A DNA stretch of 15,261 nucleotides from Actinomycetota bacterium (GTDB lineage: Bacteria > Actinomycetota > Actinomycetes > S36-B12 > UBA5976). This document shows, in pieces, positions 1 to 7,336 of the stretch. Under the pieces are notes generated by a model. It did no database searches and was not told the DNA's origin. It saw only the letters and a list, made by a program, of their open reading frames with translations. The stretch covers positions 1 to 15,261 of the forward strand of contig JAPLBX010000044.1 of NCBI GenBank assembly GCA_026392535.1, read 5' to 3'. Positions within the stretch are counted from its first letter, which is position 1. Each line of letters starts with the position of its first letter. Both the position numbers and the translations under genes were made by a program.

Positions 1-678
1 TCGGTAATTGGTCATATTTGGTGCAATACCAATTTTTAATGCTGGATTGACTTTACGCATTGCGCGAGTTGCAAGACCATGTGCAAGTGCAGTGTGATGT
101 GAGGCAGCAATTGCGTGATCTAAATTCTGCACTCCCGGTGCATGTACACCAAGCATGTAACCCAACCATGAAACACACCATGGTTCGTTCAATGTAATCC
201 AGTTTTGCACCCGATCACCAAAAGCTTCAACAGCAGCTACTGAATAATCAACAAATTTGTTGACGATTTCACGGTTCTGCCAACCACCCTTGTCTTGCAA
301 AGTTTGTGGTAAATCCCAGTGATACAAAGTGATTAATGGTTCGATGTCATTTGCGATAAGTTCATCAATCAGACGATTGTAAAAATCAAATCCGCGTTCT
401 TCACGAACATTGTCTCCTTGTGGAAACAGTCTCGGCCATGCAATCGAGAATCTATAACTCTGAACGCCAAGTTTGCGCATGATCGCGATGTCTTCTTTGA
501 AGAGGTGGTAATGATCGCAAGCGACGTCACCATTTTCGCCATTTACAACTTTTCCTGGTGTTGCGGCAAAGGTGTCCCAAATACTCACGCCGCGGCCATC
601 TTCTTTGGCAGCGCCTTCAATTTGGTAACTTGATGTTGCAACGCCCCATTTGAAATCGGCAGGGAAGTTGTTAATCAT
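1..678 (-). CDS. GH1 beta-glucosidase, N-terminal 226 residues (3' end outside window)
   Basis: Glycoside hydrolase family 1, a retaining exo-beta-glucosidase that releases glucose from beta-linked oligosaccharides. Here the likely substrates are laminari-oligosaccharides in the cytoplasm. Reading the minus strand from ATG at 678 gives 226 open codons that run off the window edge. The usual family length is about 450 residues, so the half with the second catalytic Glu is missing from view. Visible GH1 hallmarks are FKWGVATSSYQIEG (Q19), YHWDLPQ (H120-W121) and TLNEPW (N164, acid/base E165). There is no signal peptide. A GAGGAG ribosome site lies about 7 bases upstream of the ATG. The gene is divergent from the GH16 gene at 868, and the gap between them holds four operator-like palindromes, so both are probably controlled together. 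The GH1 family call is firm; substrate choice is inferred from the neighbours. Confidence 0.95.
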   Translation of the reverse strand, partial: MINNFPADFKWGVATSSYQIEGAAKEDGRGVSIWDTFAATPGKVVNGENGDVACDHYHLFKEDIAIMRKLGVQSYRFSIAWPRLFPQGDNVREERGFDFYNRLIDELIANDIEPLITLYHWDLPQTLQDKGGWQNREIVNKFVDYSVAAVEAFGDRVQNWITLNEPWCVSWLGYMLGVHAPGVQNLDHAIAASHHTALAHGLATRAMRKVNPALKIGIAPNMTNYR

Positions 679-713
679 TGACTATTTCTCCTCGAAGAAG
701 TGCTGACATCTTT

Positions 714-727
714 TGAAATTCGTTTCA
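714..727. promoter_or_regulatory. LacI-family operator-like palindrome
   Basis: TGAAATTCGTTTCA has perfect 5-bp arms (TGAAA/TTTCA) around a 4-bp centre. It lies upstream of the GH1 gene. Its centre is 25 bp from that of the next site, so the two form a tandem pair. It matches the TGAAAnCGnTTTCA pattern found in two other intergenic regions here, except that the central CG is displaced by one base. Confidence 0.55.
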
Positions 728-737
728 CAGAAAGCCT

Positions 738-753
738 GTGAAATCGGTTTCAC
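738..753. promoter_or_regulatory. LacI-family operator, best copy
   Basis: GTGAAATCGGTTTCAC has perfect 6-bp arms (GTGAAA/TTTCAC) and a central CG, the usual symmetry of a LacI/GalR-family site. It lies in the divergent GH1/GH16 gap, so a bound repressor could act on both directions. Its core is the best copy of the motif shared by the three regulatory regions in this window. Confidence 0.7.
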
Positions 754-801
754 CTGCACTAGGCTAGGTCTACGACGCATAAATCGCAAGATTTATGGTT
801 T

Positions 802-815
802 TGTAATCGGTTTCT
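802..815. promoter_or_regulatory. LacI-family operator-like site
   Basis: TGTAATCGGTTTCT matches the site at 739-752 at 12 of 14 bases. It lies 52 bp upstream of the GH16 start at 868. A -10-like TGTAAT (802-807) falls inside the site, so binding could block polymerase. The promoter itself is not certain because no good -35 is seen. Confidence 0.5.
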
Positions 816-818
816 TGA

Positions 819-832
819 TGAAATCGTTATCT
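819..832. promoter_or_regulatory. Degenerate LacI-family operator-like site
   Basis: TGAAATCGTTATCT matches the 739-752 core at 11 of 14 bases. The left arm is intact and the right arm is weak. It is only 3 bp from the previous site and nearest to the GH16 start. It is probably a weak or auxiliary site. Confidence 0.4.
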
Positions 833-867
833 GCTAGTTTTAAGTCCGTTTCTTGAAAGGGTATGCG

Positions 868-1662
868 ATGACTAAGCCTGAACTAAGCCTGATTTGGGAA
901 CAAGACTTCAACGAACCTAGCGGCACTCTGCCAAATCCAAAGTTTTGGAACTTTAACCTTGGCGATGGCTCTGAATATGGCATTCCAGGCTGGGGAAATC
1001 AAGAGCGCGAGTTCTACACGGACAAGAATGTTGCAACCGATGGTTCGGGAAACTTAGTTATTTCAGCCGATCGATACCCATTAGATGAGCAGCCAGATTC
1101 ATATTACGGAAAAGCTGAGTGGTCGAGTGCAAAGCTCACCACTTTAAACAAAGTTCATTTCAAATACGGACGGTTCGAAGCTCGTTTAAAACTCCCTTCA
1201 GGTCTTGGAACTTGGCCAGCTCTTTGGCTTTTAGGCACAGATATTGAAACTGTTCCTTGGCCAAAATGCGGAGAGATTGACATTGTTGAAAGCCGCGGCG
1301 ATCAACCCACTTCTGTTTACGGAACCTTGCATGGCCCTGGCTATTTCGGTGACAAAGGTAAAGGTCTGGTCTTTGAGGCGCCGGATCAATTATTTGATGA
1401 GTACCACGAATTTGCAATTGAATGGTTGCCAAACGAAATTCGTTGGTTCTATGACGGAGTTATGTATCACAAAAATACCGCTTCCGAAATTGCGCCACTT
1501 GAATGGGTTTACAACCATGATTTCTATCTAATCACAAATCTGGCAATGGGCGGAAATTTCACTGGTGCAATAGACCCTGAACTAAATCATGCTGAACTAG
1601 CAATTGATTACATTAAAGTTTTTTCCATCGATGGAGTTGGCGAAGTAATTCACCAAAACTAG
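868..1662 (+). CDS. Cytoplasmic GH16 endo-beta-1,3-glucanase
   Basis: Glycoside hydrolase family 16 (laminarinase-like), a retaining endo-glucanase. A single GH16 domain fills the 264 residues. Visible motifs are PGWGNQEREFY, FKYGRFEARLKLP, TWPALWLLG, and the catalytic GEIDIVE with nucleophile E136, D138 and acid/base E141. The C-terminal LAMGG...IDYIKVFSIDG is typical of the family. I place the start at ATG 868, where GAAAGGG sits about 6 bases upstream. A TTG at 853 in the same frame would add five residues. Neither start gives a signal peptide, unlike the other three GH16 proteins here, so the enzyme should stay in the cytoplasm. It probably cuts imported laminari-oligosaccharides for the divergent GH1 beta-glucosidase. 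The operator sites upstream suggest LacI-type repression. Confidence 0.92.
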   Translation: MTKPELSLIWEQDFNEPSGTLPNPKFWNFNLGDGSEYGIPGWGNQEREFYTDKNVATDGSGNLVISADRYPLDEQPDSYYGKAEWSSAKLTTLNKVHFKYGRFEARLKLPSGLGTWPALWLLGTDIETVPWPKCGEIDIVESRGDQPTSVYGTLHGPGYFGDKGKGLVFEAPDQLFDEYHEFAIEWLPNEIRWFYDGVMYHKNTASEIAPLEWVYNHDFYLITNLAMGGNFTGAIDPELNHAELAIDYIKVFSIDGVGEVIHQN

Positions 1663-1722
1663 TTAATCAAACAAGTGGTGGTGGTAATCATCAACTAGCA
1701 AATAACACTGCAAATCACAGGA

Positions 1723-2592
1723 TTATTTGTAAGAAACCTTGCCCCAGCCATCAAACTTCGAGTAACGAATGTAGTCGATATACATTTTCGTTTGCTCAAT
1801 GCTTGGATCAATCTCACCAGTAAACAATCCACCCATTGCAAGGTTAAGGATTAAGAAGAAGTTGTGATTAAACACCCAATCATTTGGGGCAACTTGATCC
1901 TTTGTCACACTGTGGTAAAGCTGATCGTCGATATACCACTCAATTGAATTTGGTTTCCAATTCACTGCGTAGACGTGGTAGCCGGCAGATAGATCTACAG
2001 AAAGGGTTGTGCCATTCGAAATTCCACCACCACCGAAATATCCCGGACCGTGAATAGTTCCGAAAGTTGTTGAAGGCAATGAGCCGCGGGCTTCCATGAT
2101 GTCGATTTCGCCGCAATCAGGCCAGGTGTTGACTCCGCTGTCGGTACCGAGCATCCAAAACGCAGGCCAAGTTCCTAATCCAGGTGGCAACTTAATTCTT
2201 GCCTCCATGCGTCCGTATTTGAAACTTATCTTGCCCTTTGTGTAGAGACGAGCACTCTTGAATTTGTATGGGAAGTATTTATCGCTGCTGGCGGATTCAT
2301 AAGAGATCTTTGTGGCTGTAAAAACCATTTTTCCGTGTCCGTCAGTGGCAGAGGTCTTACGACTATTTACGTAGTACTGCTCTTCTGAGTTTCCCCAGCC
2401 GCCGCCGCCAGTGTTGTACTTGAAGTACTTACTGTCTGGGGCTTGGCCAGCCTTACCGTTGAATTCAACCTGCCAGAGGTATTTCTTGGCCAATGGAGCT
2501 GTCGCAGCGGTGGAACTTGGAACAAAGGAAATCGAAATTAGGGCTAGAACCGCGATCTGAATGGTAAATAATGCCAATTTGGTCCGGCTCAT
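1723..2592 (-). CDS. Secreted GH16 endo-beta-1,3-glucanase
   Basis: GH16 laminarinase-like enzyme of 289 residues. Residues 1 to about 30 form a Sec signal peptide: a short basic start, then a hydrophobic run through LALISISFV, then a small-residue cleavage region near STAATA. The GH16 domain fills the rest: GGGGWGNSEEQYY, FKYGRMEARIKLP, TWPAFWMLGT, and catalytic GEIDIME with E162, D164 and E167. No anchor or accessory domain follows, so it should be released or loosely held outside the cell and cut glucan polymer endo-wise. The start is clear: ATG with TAGGAG (2598-2603) five bases upstream. It is convergent with the cytoplasmic GH16 gene (60-bp gap, no convincing terminator) and divergent from the transporter operon, with which it shares an operator-bearing gap. 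Confidence 0.93.
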   Translation of the reverse strand: MSRTKLALFTIQIAVLALISISFVPSSTAATAPLAKKYLWQVEFNGKAGQAPDSKYFKYNTGGGGWGNSEEQYYVNSRKTSATDGHGKMVFTATKISYESASSDKYFPYKFKSARLYTKGKISFKYGRMEARIKLPPGLGTWPAFWMLGTDSGVNTWPDCGEIDIMEARGSLPSTTFGTIHGPGYFGGGGISNGTTLSVDLSAGYHVYAVNWKPNSIEWYIDDQLYHSVTKDQVAPNDWVFNHNFFLILNLAMGGLFTGEIDPSIEQTKMYIDYIRYSKFDGWGKVSYK

Positions 2593-2626
2593 TCTTGCTC
2601 CTAATTTAATCTCTTTTCGTCAATAC

Positions 2627-2632
2627 ATTATC
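2627..2632 (-). promoter_or_regulatory. Possible -10 element for the secreted GH16 gene
   Basis: The minus strand reads GATAAT here, 34 bases upstream of the ATG at 2592. That fits a bacterial -10 hexamer at five of six positions. No matching -35 is seen at 16-18 bp, so this is tentative. Confidence 0.3.
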
Positions 2633-2698
2633 TGAAAACCACAGATATCGCATTAGTGACGACTTGGTAACAATTCCCTAGCCCTCACACACGGGGTC

Positions 2699-2732
2699 TT
2701 GCCAAGAAATCGCTTTCACGGTTAACTATACA
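2699..2732 (+). promoter_or_regulatory. Possible promoter of the transporter operon
   Basis: TTGCCA (2699-2704) is a fair -35. An AT-rich TTAACTATACA stretch (2722-2732) follows 17 bp later and could hold the -10. One operator (2705-2718) occupies the spacer and a second (2737-2750) covers the likely transcription start, which is a layout suited to repression. The -10 is a poor match, so confidence is limited. Confidence 0.35.
2705..2718. promoter_or_regulatory. LacI-family operator-like site
   Basis: AGAAATCGCTTTCA matches TGAAAnCGnTTTCA at all but the first two outer positions. It lies between the possible -35 and -10 of the transporter operon and within the gap shared with the divergent secreted GH16 gene. 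Confidence 0.6.
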
Positions 2733-2736
2733 CACA

Positions 2737-2750
2737 AGAAACCGATTTCA
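2737..2750. promoter_or_regulatory. LacI-family operator
   Basis: AGAAACCGATTTCA; read on the other strand it is TGAAATCGGTTTCT, which matches the best site (739-752) at 13 of 14 bases. It lies 33 bp upstream of the binding-protein ATG. Its centre is 32 bp from that of the partner site at 2705. Confidence 0.65.
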
Positions 2751-3545
2751 TGAGAATGATATCTAATTTTCCAGGAGATTTAAATGGCGGCAAAACTTCG
2801 GGTGCTCATCGCATCCACACTTGTGGTTTTTTCAATGATTGCAGCAAGCAGTGTGTTAACACCAGCAAAAGCAGCAGGTGAAAAGACTTTAAAGATTTGG
2901 ACTTTCGGTAACGTAATTCAGCCGCTACTTGTTCGCGAATACAAAGCTCTACATCCAGAAATTACACTCGACATCAAAAAGTCGGATCTAGATCCACTAA
3001 ATGGTCGTGACTTAGTAACTGCATGTAATGCTGGCACAAGCGGACCTGACATCACTGCAATTGAAATTGCATACTCCGGTTACTGGCGTTCATACCCACA
3101 ATGCTTTATTGATCTTCGCACTATGCGTACAACTGTTGGAAACAAGAGTGCAAAAACCATCAAGAAGGAATACCTACCTTGGCGCTGGGATAACGGTGTT
3201 GCATACAACAAAGCTGTAATTGGTATCCCAACGGATGTCGGCGGGCTTCAGGTTGCATACCGAATTGACTTGTTCAAGAAAGCTGGACTTGCAACCAAGC
3301 GCGATGCAGTTGGAAAGCTTTGGCCTACCTGGGACAAGTTCATTGCAGTTGGTGAGCAGTACATGAATTCACTTTCAGCGAAAGATAAAAAAGCTGGCCT
3401 TGGATTTATGGATAACGCTGGAACAATTTTCGGCGCGAAACTAAATCAAGGTAAAGAGAAGTACTACCGCAACAATGACACACCTAACGGAATTCTTGTT
3501 TACAAGAAGAACAAGGCAGTCAAAGAAGCTTTCGATGCAACAGTT

Positions 3546-3637
3546 GTTGCTTTGAACAAAAAGATTGGTACCCGCGTTGGTCAGTTCACTTCTGACTGGA
3601 ACGTTGGTATGACTAAAGGTAAGTTCGCTGTAATGCT
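3546..3637 (+). repeat. 92-bp inverted repeat, left arm (source copy)
   Basis: This arm lies in sound binding-protein coding sequence (VALNKKIGTRVGQF to GKFAVML), so it is the original copy. Its exact reverse complement is at 3704-3795. The bases just outside both ends do not match, which sets the boundaries. Confidence 0.95.
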
Positions 3638-3703
3638 CGCACCAGCTTGGATGCTTGACTACATCAAGCAACAAGCTCCAAAGACTGCAGGCAAATGGGA
3701 CGT

Positions 3704-3795
3704 AGCATTACAGCGAACTTACCTTTAGTCATACCAACGTTCCAGTCAGAAGTGAACTGACCAACGCGGGTACCAATCTTTTTGTTCAAAGCAAC
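3704..3795 (-). repeat. 92-bp inverted repeat, right arm (inserted copy)
   Basis: This is a perfect reverse complement of 3546-3637, separated from it by 66 bp (3638-3703) that still reads as binding protein. It brings a stop codon into the frame. Its last bases (TTCAAAGCAAC, 3785-3795) also read as native F-K-A-T in the resumed frame, so there appears to be microhomology at that junction. Confidence 0.95.
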
Positions 3796-4044
3796 CACAA
3801 CCAGTCTTTACGATGATCCAGCATTGTTGAATTACAAGTCAGAATTCTTCAACAACGCACCAATCGGAAAGATTTATGCAAAAGGCGTTTCACAGTTAAA
3901 GCCAATTTTCGAAGGTAAGAAACAACGCGCGATCGACAGTGCCTTCGGAAATGCATTAGCACGTGTTGCTGCTGGCAAGCAAAAGGCAAAAGCTGCATGG
4001 AAGAAGGCCTTGGCTGAGATTGCAACTGCAGTTGGCGGATAAGC

Positions 4045-5031
4045 ATGACGCAAGAAGCAACAAAAGGTAGTCGCATTTTTGCGGCTCCCTCTCCATGGAA
4101 AACCAAACAAAAAAAGCCGAAGGCTCAGAAAGCAAATGGCGTTCGTTCATTGAATGGCCGGTGGGCATATTTGTTCACCGCGCCGTTCTTTGTGATGTTC
4201 CTAATCTTTGGATTGCTTCCAGTTATTTACTCGGTCTATATTGCTTTTTATTCTTGGGATCCACTAGATCCGACTTATCAAGTATTTGTCGGAACTGATA
4301 ACTTCATTCGGCTTTGGCACGATGAAAACTTCTGGAATTCAGTAAGAAACACTTTCAGTATTTGGGGATTCTCTACCTTCCCACAAATGGCAATGGCTAT
4401 TGGACTTGCTTCAATTCTGAGAAATCCAACTTTGCGTGCAAAAACTCTATGGCGCACAATCTTGCTAGTTCCAAACATCACATCTGTACTTGCGGTTGCG
4501 ATTATCTTCCAACAGTTATTTGGGCGCGACTATGGACTAATCAACTGGGTTATTGGCCTGATGGGTTTTGACAACATTGATTTCCAAGAGCAGGCGATTC
4601 CTGGACAAATTGCAATTGCAACCATGATCACCTGGCGCTGGGTCGGCTATAACGCTTTAATTTTCTTGGCTGCCATGTTGGCAATTCCAAATGAACTTTA
4701 CGAATCAGCTTCAATTGATGGTGCTGGTCGTTGGCAGACATTCCGATATGTAACTTTGCCACAACTAAAGAACACCATCACCTTTGTTCTTATTGTTGGA
4801 ACTATCGGCGGTTTGCAAGTCTTTGCCGAACCTCTGGTCTTTGGTAGTGCAACCGGTGGTAGTGATCGACAGTTCTCCACGTTGACTCTTTACCTATTCG
4901 AACAAGCCTTCACAAACATCAACTGGGGTTACGGCGCTGCAATTGGTATTGCAATCACAATCATTGTTTTGGTTATTTCTGCAATCAACTTTGCGATTAC
5001 TCGCCGACTAGCTAGCGAGGATTCCCGATGA
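4045..5031 (+). CDS. Sugar ABC transporter permease, MalF/UgpA type
   Basis: Integral membrane half of a carbohydrate importer (CUT1 type), 328 residues. A basic, lysine-rich cytoplasmic tail of about 38 residues is followed by a first membrane helix near 41-70 (AYLFTAPFFVMF...). The ATPase-docking EAA loop is clear at about 220-239: ESASIDGAGRW...VTLPQ. The last helices end in a short basic tail. The ATG lies two bases after the binding-protein stop, and the 3' end overlaps the next permease by four bases, so the three genes are translationally coupled. The cargo is inferred from the neighbouring beta-glucanases to be laminari-oligosaccharides. Confidence 0.93.
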   Translation: MTQEATKGSRIFAAPSPWKTKQKKPKAQKANGVRSLNGRWAYLFTAPFFVMFLIFGLLPVIYSVYIAFYSWDPLDPTYQVFVGTDNFIRLWHDENFWNSVRNTFSIWGFSTFPQMAMAIGLASILRNPTLRAKTLWRTILLVPNITSVLAVAIIFQQLFGRDYGLINWVIGLMGFDNIDFQEQAIPGQIAIATMITWRWVGYNALIFLAAMLAIPNELYESASIDGAGRWQTFRYVTLPQLKNTITFVLIVGTIGGLQVFAEPLVFGSATGGSDRQFSTLTLYLFEQAFTNINWGYGAAIGIAITIIVLVISAINFAITRRLASEDSR

Positions 5032-5885
5032 AAATGCCTTTTGCCCGTGCAAATTTCGCACCAGGTTGGCACCGCGTTCGAATTGGTGGCTATCTATCTC
5101 TAGGTTTAATTACCTTCATCTCAGTATTCCCTTTTTACTGGATGTTCGTAGTTGCTTCAAGCGGAACCGAAGAAATCTCCAAGATGCCACCTTCGCTAAC
5201 ACCTGGTCCGCGCTTCATGACTGTGATTGGTCACGTCTATGAAGTTGTTGACTTCACTCGTGCATTGCTTAACACTGCATTTGTTGGTGTGACAGTTGCG
5301 ATTGCTCAAGTTCTTTTCTCAGCACTTGCTGGATTTGCTTTTGCGAAGTTGAACTTTCGTGGTCGCCGATTCATGATCTTATTTGTGATTGGAACCATGA
5401 TGTTGCCTAGCCAACTCGGCATCATTCCACTTTTCATCATGGTTTCTAAGCTGGGTTGGATTGACAGCCTTACTGCTTTGATTGTTCCAGCTCTAGTTGC
5501 AGCTTTTGGTGTTTTCTGGATGCGGCAAGTCATTGATGCTCAAGTGCCGAATGAACTACTAGAAGCAGCAAGCATCGATCAAGCAGGGGTACTGCGAGTG
5601 TTTTGGCATGTGGTTTTGCCAATCATCCGCCAAAGTGCTTTCGTACTTGGTCTATTCACTTTCTTGGCTTCATGGAACGACTTCCTATGGCCAACATTGG
5701 TACTGACTAGCCCATCAAATTTCACCGCTCAAGTTGCGGTAAATCAGTTGAAGGCGAGCTACGTCTTGGACTACGCACTAAACCTTGGTGGCGCATTCAT
5801 GGCCACTGCACCTTTGCTACTGCTATTCGTAATCGTTGGACGCAAACTCGTTCAAGGTGTTATGGATGGCGCAGTAAAAGGTTAA
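5028..5885 (+). CDS. Sugar ABC transporter permease, MalG/UgpE type
   Basis: Second permease of the CUT1 importer, 285 residues, close to the usual length for MalG-like proteins. The first helix is around 27-46 (LSLGLITFISVFPFYWMF). The EAA loop at about 179-198 reads EAASIDQAGVLR...VVLP. The end of the protein (LVQGVMDGAVKG) is typical of this subfamily. Its ATG shares bases with the stop of the upstream permease (ATGA overlap), which indicates co-translation. No ATP-binding subunit follows; the operon continues with secreted proteins instead, so the ATPase must be encoded elsewhere. Confidence 0.94.
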   Translation: MKMPFARANFAPGWHRVRIGGYLSLGLITFISVFPFYWMFVVASSGTEEISKMPPSLTPGPRFMTVIGHVYEVVDFTRALLNTAFVGVTVAIAQVLFSALAGFAFAKLNFRGRRFMILFVIGTMMLPSQLGIIPLFIMVSKLGWIDSLTALIVPALVAAFGVFWMRQVIDAQVPNELLEAASIDQAGVLRVFWHVVLPIIRQSAFVLGLFTFLASWNDFLWPTLVLTSPSNFTAQVAVNQLKASYVLDYALNLGGAFMATAPLLLLFVIVGRKLVQGVMDGAVKG

Positions 5886-5922
5886 TCACAAATCTTTATT
5901 CAACAACAGGTTAGGAAATAGA

Positions 5923-7329
5923 ATGAAAAAAGTAACACGCAAAATGGCACTCTGGATTTCCCTTTTGCTTGCGGTAGCAACAATTCCGGCTCTTTCAAGC
6001 TCAGCTAGTGCTTTGCCTGAGAGTGTGGAGATCCGCTTAATCACCCCACAACTAGATGACAGAAATACTTGGTTCGACAATGAATTTGTTAATCAGCAGT
6101 GGGTGACAAATGGTTGGTTCGCAGAAGGATTCACTTTCCGCCAAGGTTGGGCCCCAGCCGGATCCACAATTCATTTCACTTACCTAGTGACTGATGGTGA
6201 CACTCACGAGCCACTAGCAAACACAAACGTTAAGTTGCGCGTGAACAAGGGTTACTCTCTTGCAAACTCCATCGTCACTGTTAATGGACAAGGACCGACA
6301 GATGGCGTTGATAAAGCACCACTAGATCAGCTTCAGGTTAATGCTTTGACTGACTCATTTGGTTTCGTTACTTTCACAATGGTCAGCCTTGATACTCCAG
6401 ACATGTGCGGTGAACCAAAGCCAGTAGCATGGACAGAGCGCGGTGCTGAATCTGATTTTGATTGCAACGTTTCTTTGTACACACAGATTTATCCAGAAGT
6501 ACTTGGACAGCTAATTGACATTGCTGACATGACTGAAATCCACTTCTACAAAGAATTGGAAGCTCCTTCATACAACACAAGCACATCAACAATCCGAGTT
6601 GCAACGCCAGTGTTTGAGAAAGATACTTCAATTCTTCGTACTGATCTTGAGGAAGAATTCTCTGTAACTCATGATTGGTACCCAGATGGACTTCACTTCT
6701 ACCAAAAATACGCACCTGCAAGCCGGAAAATCAATCTGACCTACAACGTTGTAGATGACAATGGTGACTCAGTAGCTAATCAGGAAGTTTCTGTCGCGGT
6801 TGGTAAGGCGAATAGCAACAGCACGGCAAAGGTGACAAATGGAACAAATGCAACTGACTTATCAGCGGCGAATGACCAAGATCAAGCAGTTTGGACTGGA
6901 ACAACCGACGCATTCGGTAACGTACTATTCAAGGTACGTAGCGCTGACTTGACTGGTCAAGCAAAGCCTGCAACATGGACTGATACCTTCTTGACTTCAG
7001 ACACTGGCGCAGTTTTCTCACAGCTTTATCCGAATATCGCGGGATATTATGTGGTAGTTGCAGACATGGTCGAATTCCATTACTACACCGACCCAACAGC
7101 TGCAAAGACTGCAATCAAAGTCACGCCGCTAAAGGGCAAAATCAGTGTGAAGATTTCTAACCCTCATGGAAAGTCTGTAAAGATCACTATTGATGGCAAG
7201 AAAGTCACCAAGAAGCCTGGTGCTAGCAAAACCTCAATCACTTACACCTTTAAAGCTAAAAAAGGTAAGCACAAAGTGGTTGTAATTTGCAATTCAGTTA
7301 AGAAAACTGTTCAGGCAAAGGTTAAGTAA
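5923..7329 (+). CDS. Secreted protein with two ~170-residue repeats of unknown family and a lysine-rich tail
   Basis: I do not recognise the family. The 468-residue product has a signal peptide (1-30, ending SASA-L), then two homologous repeats at about 37-210 and 223-389. Paired segments include IRLITPQ/IRVATPV, WFAEGFTFRQGWAPA/WYPDGLHFYQKYAPA, TDSFGFVTF/TDAFGNVLF, KPVAWT/KPATWT and QIYPEVLG/QLYPNIAG. Both repeats look beta-rich. The first has cysteines at 171 and 181 that the second lacks. Residues 395-468 form a separate, very lysine-rich beta-type domain that could hold acidic wall polymers. A TAGGAA site precedes the ATG. The gap from the permease is 37 bp and the gap to the next GH16 gene is 7 bp, so it belongs to the glucan operon. 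A role in binding or holding glucan at the surface is inferred from position only; no catalytic motif is seen. Confidence 0.85.
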   Translation: MKKVTRKMALWISLLLAVATIPALSSSASALPESVEIRLITPQLDDRNTWFDNEFVNQQWVTNGWFAEGFTFRQGWAPAGSTIHFTYLVTDGDTHEPLANTNVKLRVNKGYSLANSIVTVNGQGPTDGVDKAPLDQLQVNALTDSFGFVTFTMVSLDTPDMCGEPKPVAWTERGAESDFDCNVSLYTQIYPEVLGQLIDIADMTEIHFYKELEAPSYNTSTSTIRVATPVFEKDTSILRTDLEEEFSVTHDWYPDGLHFYQKYAPASRKINLTYNVVDDNGDSVANQEVSVAVGKANSNSTAKVTNGTNATDLSAANDQDQAVWTGTTDAFGNVLFKVRSADLTGQAKPATWTDTFLTSDTGAVFSQLYPNIAGYYVVVADMVEFHYYTDPTAAKTAIKVTPLKGKISVKISNPHGKSVKITIDGKKVTKKPGASKTSITYTFKAKKGKHKVVVICNSVKKTVQAKVK

Positions 7330-7336
7330 CTAACTA

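Larger units (their letters stand above)
2784..4042 (+). pseudogene. Sugar ABC transporter substrate-binding protein, broken by an inverted duplication
   Basis: Extracellular solute-binding protein of the oligosaccharide (family 1) type, the capture component of the importer encoded just downstream. The start is ATG 2784 with AGGAG eight bases upstream. Residues 1-30 are a Sec signal peptide ending in AKA-A. There is no lipobox cysteine, unusual for a monoderm binding protein. The body begins LKIWTFGNV and reads well to GKWDVA (residue 308, base 3707). From there the DNA is a reverse-complement copy of bases 3546-3637, giving six aberrant residues and a stop at 3726-3728. The true C-terminus resumes in another frame near 3785 (FKATTTSLYDDPALL...) and ends at 4042. 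The family's usual stretch before this C-terminus (roughly 35-45 residues) is missing. Either a real disabling mutation or an amplification or assembly artefact. If artefact, the gene would encode about 420 residues. Confidence 0.88.

Noticed and set aside
1699..1729. Inverted repeat CAAATAA/TTATTTG between the convergent GH16 genes
   Set aside because: It is AT-only apart from the outer pair and has a 17-base loop, so it would be a poor terminator.
3638..3703. A segment flanked by inverted repeats that might be an invertible switch or a small mobile element
   Set aside because: The spacer reads as ordinary binding protein (APAWMLDYIKQQAPK...), one arm is native coding sequence, and there is no recombinase or target-site duplication nearby.
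3782..4042. A separate small gene starting at TTG 3782
   Set aside because: The sequence is the C-terminal part of the binding protein; the apparent start arises from the inverted copy junction and has no ribosome site.
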